A DNA stretch of 50,223 nucleotides from Treponema sp. (lineage in GTDB: Bacteria > Spirochaetota > Spirochaetia > Treponematales > Treponemataceae). This document shows positions 44,201-50,223 of this stretch, piece by piece (position 1 is the stretch's first letter; the number at the start of each line of letters is the position of its first letter). The stretch covers positions 1-50,223 of the forward strand of contig JAKSTJ010000016.1 in the NCBI GenBank assembly GCA_024402635.1. Reading direction: 5' to 3'. The translations under genes and the position numbers were made by a program. The notes under the pieces were generated by a model that did not search any database, was not told where the DNA came from, and saw only the letters and a program-made list of their open reading frames with translations.

Positions 44201-44427
44201 AGTTCTCAAGATTCAACGAAACAAGTAGTGGAAAACCTCAATGGCTTTCTTCTGTAGTTGGACAGATTGAGTTCCCACGTATTCAGCGAAAGGATGCAAG
44301 CTTCTTAAGTGCATTCTCATTCTACACAGAAGGTTCGTTGTGGTTTATTCCAACCGACGTTGCTGGTGATAATATTAATAGTATGGTATTCCAGATGTCA
44401 GTTGGTTTACGTGCTAATATTTTCTAG
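38212..44427 (+). CDS. Giant Ig-repeat outer-membrane protein
   Basis: This 2071-residue protein has a signal peptide ending VTVSVFAG (about residue 22), followed by more than ten bacterial Ig-like (Big-type) repeats. Recurrent features are a closing strand of the form F/Y-I-D-N-x-x-P-x-V followed by a new domain start (FIDNTSPDVKIVYP, NIDNEAPTISLQLP, QIDNTNPTVKLITP) and inner D-x-x-G-I/V-x-x-V/L motifs. The last 200 residues differ: alternating strands such as YLDFHFWGATLYDIGAGLTF, finishing VFQMSVGLRANIF with a C-terminal Phe, as in outer-membrane barrels. It is probably an outer-membrane-anchored surface protein with the Ig array exposed, perhaps an adhesin or structural layer; that is inference. 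The start has GGGAGAAGAG upstream. The next gene follows after 43 bp. Confidence 0.85.
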   Translation: MNIKKSLLIFIISFMVTVSVFAGRQENESAEVENLNSWQQDFDLEKRTKKNPVKYNIRITATDLGGNKTVEGPFNIFIDPESDKPVCGIINPYTNMRIVGNLNIVGTCVDDDGVAKVELILDEGKVNSKGESIEHTEIAKGTDFWSYYLDTTNLEEGPHTIKVIGYDINGLAGNPISIQWQLDRQQPVTAVENIGMGQLVSGNVTFTGVVSDGNGIKELYYSVDNGKFFAPVKIKNAKLPKGSTDLKNSKCDFSFSVDSRKFEDGAAVIWFKAIDDSGSIGYYSFLYFIDNTSPDVKIVYPADNVEVNGKFSIAGYARDTNGIKSLSWTFDDQKGDFELIPGNPYWSITLDTGKNNSKTKKFTIHAVDRAGNVVDVVKNFAFNAEKNMPVTTISQPVSGQVFAGDKKSVFVRGIAKGDVQISKVKIYLDGKEVAEQETRGAFYHEVCKAEDLSAGTHKITVKAINEDGITGRSETVEILSKGIAPKFDRNVVRSSKGSVSFEPGVEINPESGSSFEVTAVSQLGLTKIHKEVSCGNEVLTNVDLDLTNNETSYLFSVPVKPDSLKGVYSVLFTATDILGRTTEYKSFFKVRDTSRIYSKDLAVVFDDSIFTEVDGVLEVESNPEFPISGYLIGADAVSVELSPSTPFATAKLNGNRVIITPTNAVGRSAPITVKVRTNKNNKVVESKKIIFKNDNVLPVFKGISVSGSTLADPEADAESYKVSSINSDKPVTINGTVTCQTGVGSLRYRVIQAKAELNEVNNVITKLTTEVPKDYTAVTVNSRIGSFSITVNPEDFGPGEYLVELVAESAGGNKAARVVGIKNLPETGLDSKGNQIAPKAYVNWFEGVDLYCLATYQGEMGDNITVFPRSAMKEGANFKEVTLPIGGKPYLSPKVIKDTKVNAVLAMIGEEKYEAGLPLVMAMGTPREAAVKAKIYIDTTATVSYVNYEVSGEKVAGGEEKMTGAAILTKSPDVPNRWIAEIPLYNLPNRVTNIKATIKSSSFSDKEVRGTIFVVRPATGDSVDTEGVYVYPSSETIYDKVDNNYIIQNDSKIYYYINVESSFRAELVSAGDGLEIETKDNVAILSAPKEGNYRNVRIRVTDATGRVFDSKPINVLADSKGPVLAAESQSPKLHDWVRKSITLQGAAQDELGVRSVEYSFNNGETWEKFSISGGRGGSQGVTFSKTVDISNFEDGLVEVDFRATDNAGHETFYRTAVYKDTVAPDVKVVEPLKDDVINGENLVVFEAKDNVTLAKAEYVNTGVRSDMVMEPLVTTHIGTNDKPNNSRMSFVFSDGAGNTTTVNSYDFSIDSKSDLPISQIHIPEEMQVLTRDFIVSGVVIDDDGDSTIYYKVDNGPYKQVAINEVYGTTNPEAQYKMDSCFEIRIPISEMTDNEHSVTIYAVDVNGVKGEEITRKFRISLEEPKGSVEKPTIENAIKGVVEISGTASDKNGIEKVEISLDNGSSYNDATGTTNWVYKVDSRAIPGGTSAVFLRITDKYGITGLYSSLINIDNEAPTISLQLPLDDSTSTGKLFFSGYAKDNVEISKMYVTIRNMDRTSQSIVRNLKVDRVIGETLDVSDLPNGFYNIELTGEDRAGNRTNVSRNIHIDKTKTVAQVDVLYPLNGEHKNGYFNIYGQITEPADDENNHVEKLKLYVDNKLVKETEPTISGFYKFEINPPSTESTDEYDETGAAIKVEKADMTDGVHTYRIDAVLNNGAQISSREQTITYSKVGTWLTLDNFTYGDFAKDRPYLRGRAGYYPSAEEEIRMRSKDISKEEKTAYENKKTVDKIEISFDNGKTFQQISNTNKWMYRVENQDLPEGYHFMLVRVTMKSGDTAIERSIIQIDNTNPTVKLITPGRGGSYNQILEVSGLSNDDVGLDSVLIDLRKGDKSAYEVPAFIQGLYLDFHFWGATLYDIGAGLTFFDDNVKLQAQWGQFTQAQRDAANKLLGREPSDMRYGGDSVFGFKLLANVATVPFSYFLGRDWEWLYANFALGAQFSRFNETSSGKPQWLSSVVGQIEFPRIQRKDASFLSAFSFYTEGSLWFIPTDVAGDNINSMVFQMSVGLRANIF

Positions 44428-44469
44428 TAAACAGAAGTAAAATCTGTTTATTACGCTTAAAGAGGATTT

Positions 44470-44826
44470 ATGAGAAAAAGAATAATTGTTTTACTTACAG
44501 TTCTTACATTTTTTCTCCTGAATCCTCTTTTTGTTTTTAGCGAAACCTCAAAAGGATCTCAACTTCTTATTGATACTGCAATCCGTTCCAAATCATCTTT
44601 GCAGGTAAAAAAAATCCTTCAAAAATATCAGAATTCTCCTGACTATAAAAGCGTAGAAGAATATTCAATGTCCTGGATAAGAAAAATTATTATTCAGGGA
44701 GATTACGATTTTGCTACGGATTTAATTTTTATCATAATTGAAAGCAATATAGATTGTGATTATGAAGATGATGAAGCATTTGATTTATACGGAGAATTAA
44801 TTTCTGTATACAGTCTGAAACGGTAA
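44470..44826 (+). CDS. Small exported protein, unknown function
   Basis: This 118-residue protein has a signal peptide (MRKRIIVLLTVLTFFLL to about FSE, residue 25) and a mainly helical mature part (LLIDTAIRSKSSLQVKKILQ, YDFATDLIFIIIES) with a very acidic stretch DCDYEDDEAFD. No family recognised. It has AGAGGA 6 bases upstream and lies 43 bp after the Ig-repeat gene and 13 bp before the HD-GYP-like gene, so it belongs to that operon. Confidence 0.75.
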   Translation: MRKRIIVLLTVLTFFLLNPLFVFSETSKGSQLLIDTAIRSKSSLQVKKILQKYQNSPDYKSVEEYSMSWIRKIIIQGDYDFATDLIFIIIESNIDCDYEDDEAFDLYGELISVYSLKR

Positions 44827-44839
44827 GAGGAATCTGCTT

Positions 44840-46114
44840 ATGAAAAAAGTTTTTTTTATTTTTTTATCATTATTTTTGACGTTTAATATTTTTTCTCAGG
44901 AAGTAGAAGAAATATTTGAGGTAGATTTTAATAAGCTTTCTCAAAAATGTCTTGAACAGGCAAACAATGCTTACGATGAAAAAGATTATGAATCAGCCTA
45001 TAAAAAAATAAATATGGCTTTAGAATTTTCAGAAAAACCGGAAGATTCTCCTTCTTTAATGATAATTGCCAGAACCATTTATAAAAAAATTCTTGAAATC
45101 AATTTAGAAAAAGAAGATTCTCTCAGAATTATCGAAATTGATAATAATATTCAAAAATATCCATCCTTGGCAAATAACGACATTCTGCTTCTTGTAGATC
45201 AGAATCAACGAAAGATAGAACTTAAAACTGAAAAGATAAACATTGAATTAGTAACTCAGAATAATAAATCTGTAAAAAATCTTATTTCAATAGTAATAAT
45301 TGCAATTACAGTAATGCTTTGTATTGTTATTGCCATTATTCTCATTGTTCAAATAGCATTAAGAAAAAATCGACTTCAGCAGGAAAAATACATAAAAGCA
45401 ATTCAGAATCTTGCTGAAAATCAGGACAGAGCAAATCAGCTTCTATTAGGCGGAATAACAGATTTATATGGTGGAAAAACTTTTCTTGGAATTACAGATA
45501 ATTTAGTATGGAAACCAGCCTTAGCATTACCAGAAGTAGATTTTTCCGAAGAAGATCAGATTCAATTAAAAGAACTTGCCTTAAAATGTGAAGAATTAGG
45601 GGAAAAAATCGACAATTATACTCAGCGCAAAAATAATTCAAAAAACGTCAGCGAACTGGTTTATAAACTTTCAATAGCATTGGGAATTTCACAGGGAATG
45701 GCAATGTTGAATTTCTGTGCTGCAATGGTTTACGATGCAGGATTTTTAGGTTTGGATACAGATTTAATTAATTCTGAATCATTAACAGAAGAACAAAAAT
45801 CAGCAATGGAAAATCATGTATTGCTGGCAGAAAAATATATTGATTTTGTTCCAATAAAGTACTGGTCTATTTTTGAAGATGCAGTAATGAAACATCACGA
45901 AAATATTGATGGAAGTGGCTATCCAAATCAGTTGAAAGGCGAAGAAATTCCTCATATTGCCAGATTAATCCGAGTTGCGGAAAGTTATGTTTCTCTTTCA
46001 AGTCATAGAAATTATAGAGAAACTTTAGATAAAGAAACTGCAATCGAAATCCTGAAAAATAAACCTCAATTTTACGATAAAGATGTTGTTCTGGCTTTAG
46101 ATAAAATAGTCTGA
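44840..46114 (+). CDS. Membrane-anchored HD-GYP-like protein with degenerate HD site
   Basis: This 424-residue protein has a signal peptide (ending NIFSQE, about residue 20), a periplasmic helical region (about 20-145, TPR-like), one membrane segment (VKNLISIVIIAITVMLCIVI, about 150-175) and a cytoplasmic HD-GYP-type domain (about 240-424). The C-terminal half is canonical: HHENIDGSGYPNQLKGEEIP (the GYP signature) and ARLIRVAESYVSLSS. The N-terminal half is not: where HD-GYP proteins have L-H-D-I-G-K, this one reads MVYDAGFLGL, so the metal-binding histidine is missing. It may be a c-di-GMP receptor or pseudo-enzyme rather than an active phosphodiesterase. Confidence 0.85.
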   Translation: MKKVFFIFLSLFLTFNIFSQEVEEIFEVDFNKLSQKCLEQANNAYDEKDYESAYKKINMALEFSEKPEDSPSLMIIARTIYKKILEINLEKEDSLRIIEIDNNIQKYPSLANNDILLLVDQNQRKIELKTEKINIELVTQNNKSVKNLISIVIIAITVMLCIVIAIILIVQIALRKNRLQQEKYIKAIQNLAENQDRANQLLLGGITDLYGGKTFLGITDNLVWKPALALPEVDFSEEDQIQLKELALKCEELGEKIDNYTQRKNNSKNVSELVYKLSIALGISQGMAMLNFCAAMVYDAGFLGLDTDLINSESLTEEQKSAMENHVLLAEKYIDFVPIKYWSIFEDAVMKHHENIDGSGYPNQLKGEEIPHIARLIRVAESYVSLSSHRNYRETLDKETAIEILKNKPQFYDKDVVLALDKIV

Positions 46115-46189
46115 AATTTCTAAAAAAAAAGCAAAGTCCGGTATAGAAAATTTCTAAAATAAAAGGTTTAATAAACCGATATTAAAATT

Positions 46190-48532
46190 ATGACTATACT
46201 ATTCTTTGTTATTTTATGTTTATTTATGGCTCCGGCTGCAAGCGCAAAGGAAATGAAGCCTTTGTATCAGCTTCCGGAAAAAGGTGGTGTTACAGCACAG
46301 GCTGAAGGCACAGATTTTTATTTAGTTGGGTCTGATTCGGGACTTTATAGAATTTCAAAAACAAATAATCCTGTTCCATTATGGACAGAATCTCGTGTAG
46401 ATCAGATTCAGGAAGTTGTTCTTCCAAATGAAAATGGTAAACTGGTTTCTGGATGGATGCTTAGAACAAAAAAAGGTTTATTCTATACAGAAGATTTTCA
46501 GAATTATAAAGAAAAAGATAATGGTTTAGCCTTTCTTACAATCAAAAAGTATGATGGAAAAAATACAACTTTTGAAAAACAAATTCAGTCATTAAAAGAT
46601 TTTGCAGTAAATCCTTCAAATAATATGGAAATGGTAACTGCAACAAAAGATGCAGTTTATTTTTCAGAAGATGGTGGAGAAAACTGGAAATCTTTAGGAC
46701 TTCCAACTGTAACAACAGGTATGAAATCTGTTGCTGTTGCAACCTTCAATAACGAAACCGTTGTTTTTACAGCTCATCCAATTACAGGTTTTTATTATAA
46801 AAAAGTAAAAGGTGGAAACTGGATTGCATCAAAAGGCTTTGAATTAATGCCAACATTAAAAGATATTGATGAAATTTCAGATATTTATCCAGTTGTAACA
46901 AAAAATGAAGACGGTACAGAAACTGTAGACGTTTATGTTTCACAGACATATCTTCCACGTATTTACAAATATAATTGGGAAACAAAAAGTCCAAAAATGA
47001 TTTATAAAGGAACTGATCCTGTAAATGTAATTGATGGACTTACTATGGTTGATGATGTTTTAATGTATACAACACTGGAAGGTTTTGGCGGAATTAAAAC
47101 TGATACTTTTGAAAGTGCAGGGGTTCCAGCAAAAGCAGCTGATTGGGAAAAAGTTTTCTCATCAGTTCCAGGAATGATTAATACTGCTTATATTCCAAAA
47201 GCATCCAGCGGATTTTCAAAAGGCGTTACATTAAACGAATTGTGGCTTTTATATCCTGGCAGCATCAATACAAGTTATGCAGATCAGGCATTAGATAAAA
47301 AATGTATTTATGCATCAGCTTATCAGTGTAGAAATCAGGAAGGAATTAACAAATACGTAAATCTTTGTAAATCCAGAAATATGAATGGTATAGTTATTGA
47401 TATGAAAGATGACTCTGGATTCCTTCGCTACAAAACAAAAGATCCTTTATTACTTGAAGTAAACAATAAATTAAAAGGAACTTTAGGTTACGGTTCAGTT
47501 TCTAGTTACGCAATCGATATTGAACACTTTGTAGAAGAATTTAAGAAAAACGATATTTATCTTGTAGCCAGAATTGTTGCTTTCAAAGATAAATGTCTTT
47601 CAAAATATGACGGCGGAAAATATGCTGCCTGGGATGGAAAAAACGGACGTGCATGGCAGGGTATAAAAGGTGATGGAACCTATTACGATGAATACTGGTG
47701 CGATCCATACTGTGAAAAACTTTGGGAATATGATGTTGCAGTTGCAAAAGAATTGATTGCCAGAGGATTTGACGAAATTCAGTTTGACTATATCCGTTTC
47801 CCAACAGACGGTGTAAATCTTGGAAATGCACGATACCGCTGGAAGAGCGACGGAATGGATAAAGAAAGTGCTTTAATTTCATTCCTTTCTTATGCCCGAG
47901 AAAATATTGACGCTCCAATCAGTATTGATATTTACGGTGCAAACGGATGGTACAGAAGTGGTGCCAGAACAGGACAGGATTCAGAAATGCTTTCAGAATA
48001 TGTTGATGTTATTGGACCAATGTTCTATCCAAGCCATTTTGAACAGTCCTTCTTAAACTGCGATCCATTTGGGGACAGAACCTATAGAATTTATTATTAC
48101 GGAACCTTCCGAAATACAGTTTTGTGTCGAAACAGAGCAATTATTCGGCCTTGGGTACAGTGTTTCTATCTTGGCGTTTCATACGATTATAAATGGTACG
48201 ATGTATACGACAACAAAGGTAGAAACAGCTATGTAACAAAACAGTTATTTGGAGTTCGTGATTCAGTAAATCGTGGATACATGTGCTGGAACAATTCAGG
48301 AAATTACGGCACAACACCAAAAGATGTTACATTAGATGAACCATTTACAGGAAGTTGTTTTGAATCAAAATTCAAAGATAGAATTCCTGCATTCGGAACA
48401 GCAAAACGGGAACTTTCTTCAAAGGCCGTTAATGTTTCAGCTTTAGACAGTATTAAAAATCATGGAAAGGAAGAACCAAGATATATGCAGAAAAGTTTTA
48501 CACCTTTCCTTAAAGTAACAGGATTAAGATAA
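46190..48532 (+). CDS. Exported DUF4015-type putative glycoside hydrolase
   Basis: This 780-residue protein has a signal peptide ending APAASAKE (about residue 20). Residues 30-330 contain beta-propeller-like strands with BNR/Asp-box-like segments (YFSEDGGENWKSLGLP, about 160-175). Residues 375-700 form a barrel related to the DUF4015 putative glycosyl hydrolase family: CIYASAYQCRNQEGINKYV, MNGIVIDMKDDSGFLRY, VARIVAFKDKCLSKY, FDEIQFDYIRFPTDG, ISIDIYGANGW and VIGPMFYPSHF. The acidic residues in IDMKDD, FDYIRFP and the later barrel strands resemble a TIM-barrel active site. The substrate is unknown. mnmE starts 2 bp downstream. Confidence 0.85.
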   Translation: MTILFFVILCLFMAPAASAKEMKPLYQLPEKGGVTAQAEGTDFYLVGSDSGLYRISKTNNPVPLWTESRVDQIQEVVLPNENGKLVSGWMLRTKKGLFYTEDFQNYKEKDNGLAFLTIKKYDGKNTTFEKQIQSLKDFAVNPSNNMEMVTATKDAVYFSEDGGENWKSLGLPTVTTGMKSVAVATFNNETVVFTAHPITGFYYKKVKGGNWIASKGFELMPTLKDIDEISDIYPVVTKNEDGTETVDVYVSQTYLPRIYKYNWETKSPKMIYKGTDPVNVIDGLTMVDDVLMYTTLEGFGGIKTDTFESAGVPAKAADWEKVFSSVPGMINTAYIPKASSGFSKGVTLNELWLLYPGSINTSYADQALDKKCIYASAYQCRNQEGINKYVNLCKSRNMNGIVIDMKDDSGFLRYKTKDPLLLEVNNKLKGTLGYGSVSSYAIDIEHFVEEFKKNDIYLVARIVAFKDKCLSKYDGGKYAAWDGKNGRAWQGIKGDGTYYDEYWCDPYCEKLWEYDVAVAKELIARGFDEIQFDYIRFPTDGVNLGNARYRWKSDGMDKESALISFLSYARENIDAPISIDIYGANGWYRSGARTGQDSEMLSEYVDVIGPMFYPSHFEQSFLNCDPFGDRTYRIYYYGTFRNTVLCRNRAIIRPWVQCFYLGVSYDYKWYDVYDNKGRNSYVTKQLFGVRDSVNRGYMCWNNSGNYGTTPKDVTLDEPFTGSCFESKFKDRIPAFGTAKRELSSKAVNVSALDSIKNHGKEEPRYMQKSFTPFLKVTGLR

Positions 48533-48534
48533 AA

Positions 48535-49989
48535 ATGACACCAAATCAGTACACACCTGAAGAACCAATTTCTTCAATTGCAACAGCTTTAGCACCAGCC
48601 GCTTTGGGAATAATCAGAGTATCTGGAAAAAAATGTATAGAACTGGTTGCAGAAGTATTTTCCAGACCAAAAGCATTACTGGAAGCAGCTGGAAATACTT
48701 TAGTGTACGGTTGGATTGTTGATAAAAAAAATGTGTGTCACGGGGGACAGGCTAAATCATCACAAAAAATCGATGAAGTTATGTGTGCTGTCTACCGTGG
48801 ACCAAAATCATTTACCGGAGAAGATATGGTAGAAATTTTCTGCCATGGAGGTCCATCCGTTGTAACCGCAATTCAGAACTTAATGTTAAAATCAGGATTC
48901 AGACAGGCAAACCGGGGAGAATATACTTTCCGTGCCTATATAAACGGAAAAACCGATTTAACAAAAGCCGAAGCAGTAAAAGAAATTATAGATTCCCACA
49001 CCGACGCTTCCCGTTCCCATGCAGTTGGCCGACTTTCCGGTTCTCTTTTCAGCGAAATCGATTCAATTAAAAAACTTATAATAGATACCCTTGCCGCAAT
49101 AGAAGTAGAAATTGAATATCCAGAAGATGAAGAAACTATTGCCGACACATTTGACCGCAAAGATATTGAAGACGCAATCAGCCGCTTACAATCATTAGTA
49201 GATTCCTGGAAAAGCGAAAAACTTTATCAGGATGGAGCCAGAGTTGTATTAGCCGGTCGAACCAATGCAGGAAAATCTTCTTTATTTAATGCAATTTTGA
49301 AAGAAGAACGGGCAATTGTAAGTGATATAGAAGGAACAACTCGAGACTGGCTGGAAAGTTGGGCAAGTATAAATGGAATTCCAGTTCGACTTTTCGACAC
49401 AGCCGGTTTGCGAGAAACAGAAGATGTAATTGAAGCCCAGGGTGTACAATTAAGTAAAAATCTAGCCAGTGATGCAGATGTAGTTTTGTATCTGGTAGAT
49501 TCAACCGCCGGCCTTTCAGACGATGACAAAGAATTCATTCAAAAATGCCGTGAACCTTTGATTCTGGTTTATACAAAAAAAGATAAAGGAGGGGAAAGCC
49601 TTCCCCTGACTGCAGCCTCCACAGAGTCTTCCGTCACCCCTTCCAACGGGGCACATCCCCGTAACGCCCCTGTTTGTCAGGTTTCAATTTCTTCAAAAAC
49701 CGGAGAAGGCTTAAAAGATTTATTTAACGAAACAGAAAAAATACTTACCGCCGGACTTACAACAGAACGAGAACAAGCCGGAGTAGGATCCGAACGCCAG
49801 AAAAACGCCGTTGCCGAAGCATTAGAATGTGTAAAACATGCATTAATAAGCGCCGACGACAATTATACATTAGACGCCGTAGTCCAGGATTTAGAAGATT
49901 CTTTAGATGCCCTAAGCGAAGTAACCGGCGACATTACCCCAGATGATGTCCTAGGAAGCATATTTGCAAATTTCTGCGTCGGTAAATGA
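48535..49989 (+). CDS. mnmE: tRNA uridine-34 modification GTPase MnmE, with two in-frame insertions
   Basis: MnmE with MnmG installs the carboxymethylaminomethyl group on wobble U34 of certain tRNAs. Seen: the N-terminal folate-binding domain (SSIATALAPAALGIIRVSG; GEDMVEIFCHGGPSV), the helical domain, and the GTPase domain with P-loop GRTNAGKSSLFN (about residue 242), EGTTRD, DTAG, YTKKD as G4 and SISSKTGEG as G5, ending with the catalytic-type C-terminus FCVGK. At 484 residues it exceeds the usual 450-460. The excess is explained by residues about 66-77 (repeat-encoded, NVCHGGQAKSSQ) and about 352-379 (GC-rich palindromic insert between G4 and G5). Both keep frame and avoid motifs, so function is plausibly retained. 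Confidence 0.96.
   Translation: MTPNQYTPEEPISSIATALAPAALGIIRVSGKKCIELVAEVFSRPKALLEAAGNTLVYGWIVDKKNVCHGGQAKSSQKIDEVMCAVYRGPKSFTGEDMVEIFCHGGPSVVTAIQNLMLKSGFRQANRGEYTFRAYINGKTDLTKAEAVKEIIDSHTDASRSHAVGRLSGSLFSEIDSIKKLIIDTLAAIEVEIEYPEDEETIADTFDRKDIEDAISRLQSLVDSWKSEKLYQDGARVVLAGRTNAGKSSLFNAILKEERAIVSDIEGTTRDWLESWASINGIPVRLFDTAGLRETEDVIEAQGVQLSKNLASDADVVLYLVDSTAGLSDDDKEFIQKCREPLILVYTKKDKGGESLPLTAASTESSVTPSNGAHPRNAPVCQVSISSKTGEGLKDLFNETEKILTAGLTTEREQAGVGSERQKNAVAEALECVKHALISADDNYTLDAVVQDLEDSLDALSEVTGDITPDDVLGSIFANFCVGK
48733..48761 (+). repeat. Element inserted in frame in mnmE
   Basis: GTGTGTCACGGGGGACAGGC followed by TAAATCATC, core 48743-48751. It encodes Val-Cys-His-Gly-Gly-Gln-Ala-Lys-Ser-Ser in a loop of the N-terminal domain where other MnmE proteins run directly from GxIVD to IDEV. 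Confidence 0.85.
49588..49671 (+). repeat. GC-rich palindromic insert within mnmE
   Basis: About 84 bp with two perfect hairpins: AGGGGAA (49590-49596)/TTCCCCT (49601-49607) and ACGGGG (49646-49651)/CCCCGT (49657-49662). It encodes a low-complexity Ser/Thr/Ala/Pro-rich peptide (ESLPLTAASTESSVTPSNGA) between G4 and G5. G+C is far above the rest of the gene, as in Rickettsia-type palindromic elements inserted in genes. Confidence 0.75.
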
Positions 49990-50118
49990 GAGGCGACCGC
50001 TGGCGGTCGCGTGATTAATAGAAGAGCGTTAAGAAAAAAGCGCCAGCTTTTTTTAGCTCATCTAACCCGAGGCGACCGCTGGCGGTCGCGTGATATATTG
50101 AAGAGCGTTAAGAAAAAA
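49990..50118. repeat. Two direct copies of a 50-bp unit with an 18-bp palindrome
   Basis: Copy 1 (49990-50039) and copy 2 (50069-50118) each begin GAGGCGACCGCTGGCGGTCG and end GAAGAGCGTTAAGAAAAAA. Within each, GCGACCGC-TG-GCGGTCGC is a perfect palindrome (49993-50010; 50072-50089). The copies differ only in the short stretch between GTGAT and GAAGAGCG. They lie directly after the mnmE stop and have no T-run after the stem. Confidence 0.9.
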
Positions 50119-50141
50119 TGCTTGCATCGCAAAACCGTTAA

Positions 50142-50208
50142 AAATAAATGCGTAAGCATTTATTTAGGTTTACGGCTCGTGAGCCGGTGCGCATGCTTGC
50201 AGGCGCAC
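50142..50208. repeat. Cluster of three further perfect hairpins
   Basis: AAATAAATGC (50142-50151)/GCATTTATTT (50156-50165), CGGCTC (50173-50178)/GAGCCG (50181-50186), and GTGCGC (50187-50192)/GCGCAC (50203-50208) occur head to tail. Together with the preceding units, 220 bp after mnmE is almost entirely structured and non-coding. Confidence 0.85.
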
Positions 50209-50223
50209 AAACAACCACCCGCT
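50209..50223. mobile_element. Possible start of another IS200/IS605 end
   Basis: AACCACCCGCT (50213-50223) matches the first nine bases of the hairpin arm at 458-466. The window stops before the second arm, so the call rests on this short match and on repeats commonly ending contigs. Confidence 0.35.

Noticed and set aside
961..48762. CRISPR-like array from the repeated word
   Set aside because: Copies are dispersed over many genes, vary in orientation and have no regular spacers; no cas genes are present.
49993..50010. Intrinsic terminator after mnmE
   Set aside because: The palindrome is strong but no T-run follows on either strand; it is part of a repeated unit.

Overview
The window is AT-rich (about one third G+C by eye) and reads as chromosome of a host-associated spirochaete, most likely a gut or rumen Treponema. 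The basis is the gene content: LuxS/MtnN, a PbpC/alpha-2-macroglobulin pair, CBM48, GH10 and GH9 polysaccharide genes, many signal peptides and beta-barrel envelope proteins, chemotaxis and EAL signalling genes. The genus is an inference. No rRNA, tRNA or CRISPR array was seen.

Layout. 1-490: 3' part of an IS200-type element with its right-end hairpin. 494-2007: a CBM48 gene and a REP-associated (Y1) transposase flanked by inverted pairs of a short repeat. 2011-5471: metK with a structured leader, nth, an HD phosphohydrolase and a YhbY protein. 5474-8667 (minus): chemotaxis receptor, B12-type methionine synthase activation-domain protein, rubrerythrin. 8983-16684: ABC ATPase, PH-like membrane protein, giant alpha-2-macroglobulin lipoprotein. 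16691-23294: pbpC, lspA, small membrane protein, mtnN, luxS, DUF1538 membrane protein, double PII-like protein. 23300-27941 (minus): Nif3-like, membrane hydrolase-like, GH10 xylanase, FecCD permease. 28109-34339: EAL protein, DUF2007-like protein (minus), pyrE, substrate-binding lipoprotein, GH9, SlyX. 34369-49989: zincin/beta-barrel protein, Sir2 (minus), 2071-residue Ig-repeat outer-membrane protein, HD-GYP-like protein, DUF4015 protein, mnmE. 49990-50223: a cluster of perfect hairpins, ending in what looks like another IS end.

The main discovery candidate is a dispersed element with core GGGGACAGG. In reverse its fullest form is TTTAGCCTGTCCCC, about three variable bases, then GTCACA. I count 25 exact GGGGACA words on the two strands, where base composition predicts one or two. 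They lie in intergenic DNA and inside genes (nth, HD gene, ABC ATPase, pyrE, binding protein, GH9, mnmE and others). Two intergenic copies supply a TTGTCA -35 box placed exactly 17 bp from a TACAAT -10 box (ABC ATPase and pyrE). One copy supplies the stop codon of the FecCD permease, one encodes the core of a lipoprotein signal peptide, and one sits in an in-frame insertion in MnmE. The RAYT-like transposase is bracketed by inverted pairs of the same word. MnmE carries a second, GC-rich palindromic in-frame insertion of a different type. Competing explanations are a RAYT-mobilised REP-like family and a selected genomic word (Chi-like or uptake-signal-like).

Other points: six or seven genes have a -10 box only about 6-10 bp before the ATG, suggesting leaderless mRNAs. 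The ATPase, permease and binding protein of one iron/cobalamin-type importer are scattered over 23 kb, each touching a copy of the element. The PII-like protein appears to be a fusion of two genes that kept the internal ribosome-binding site.
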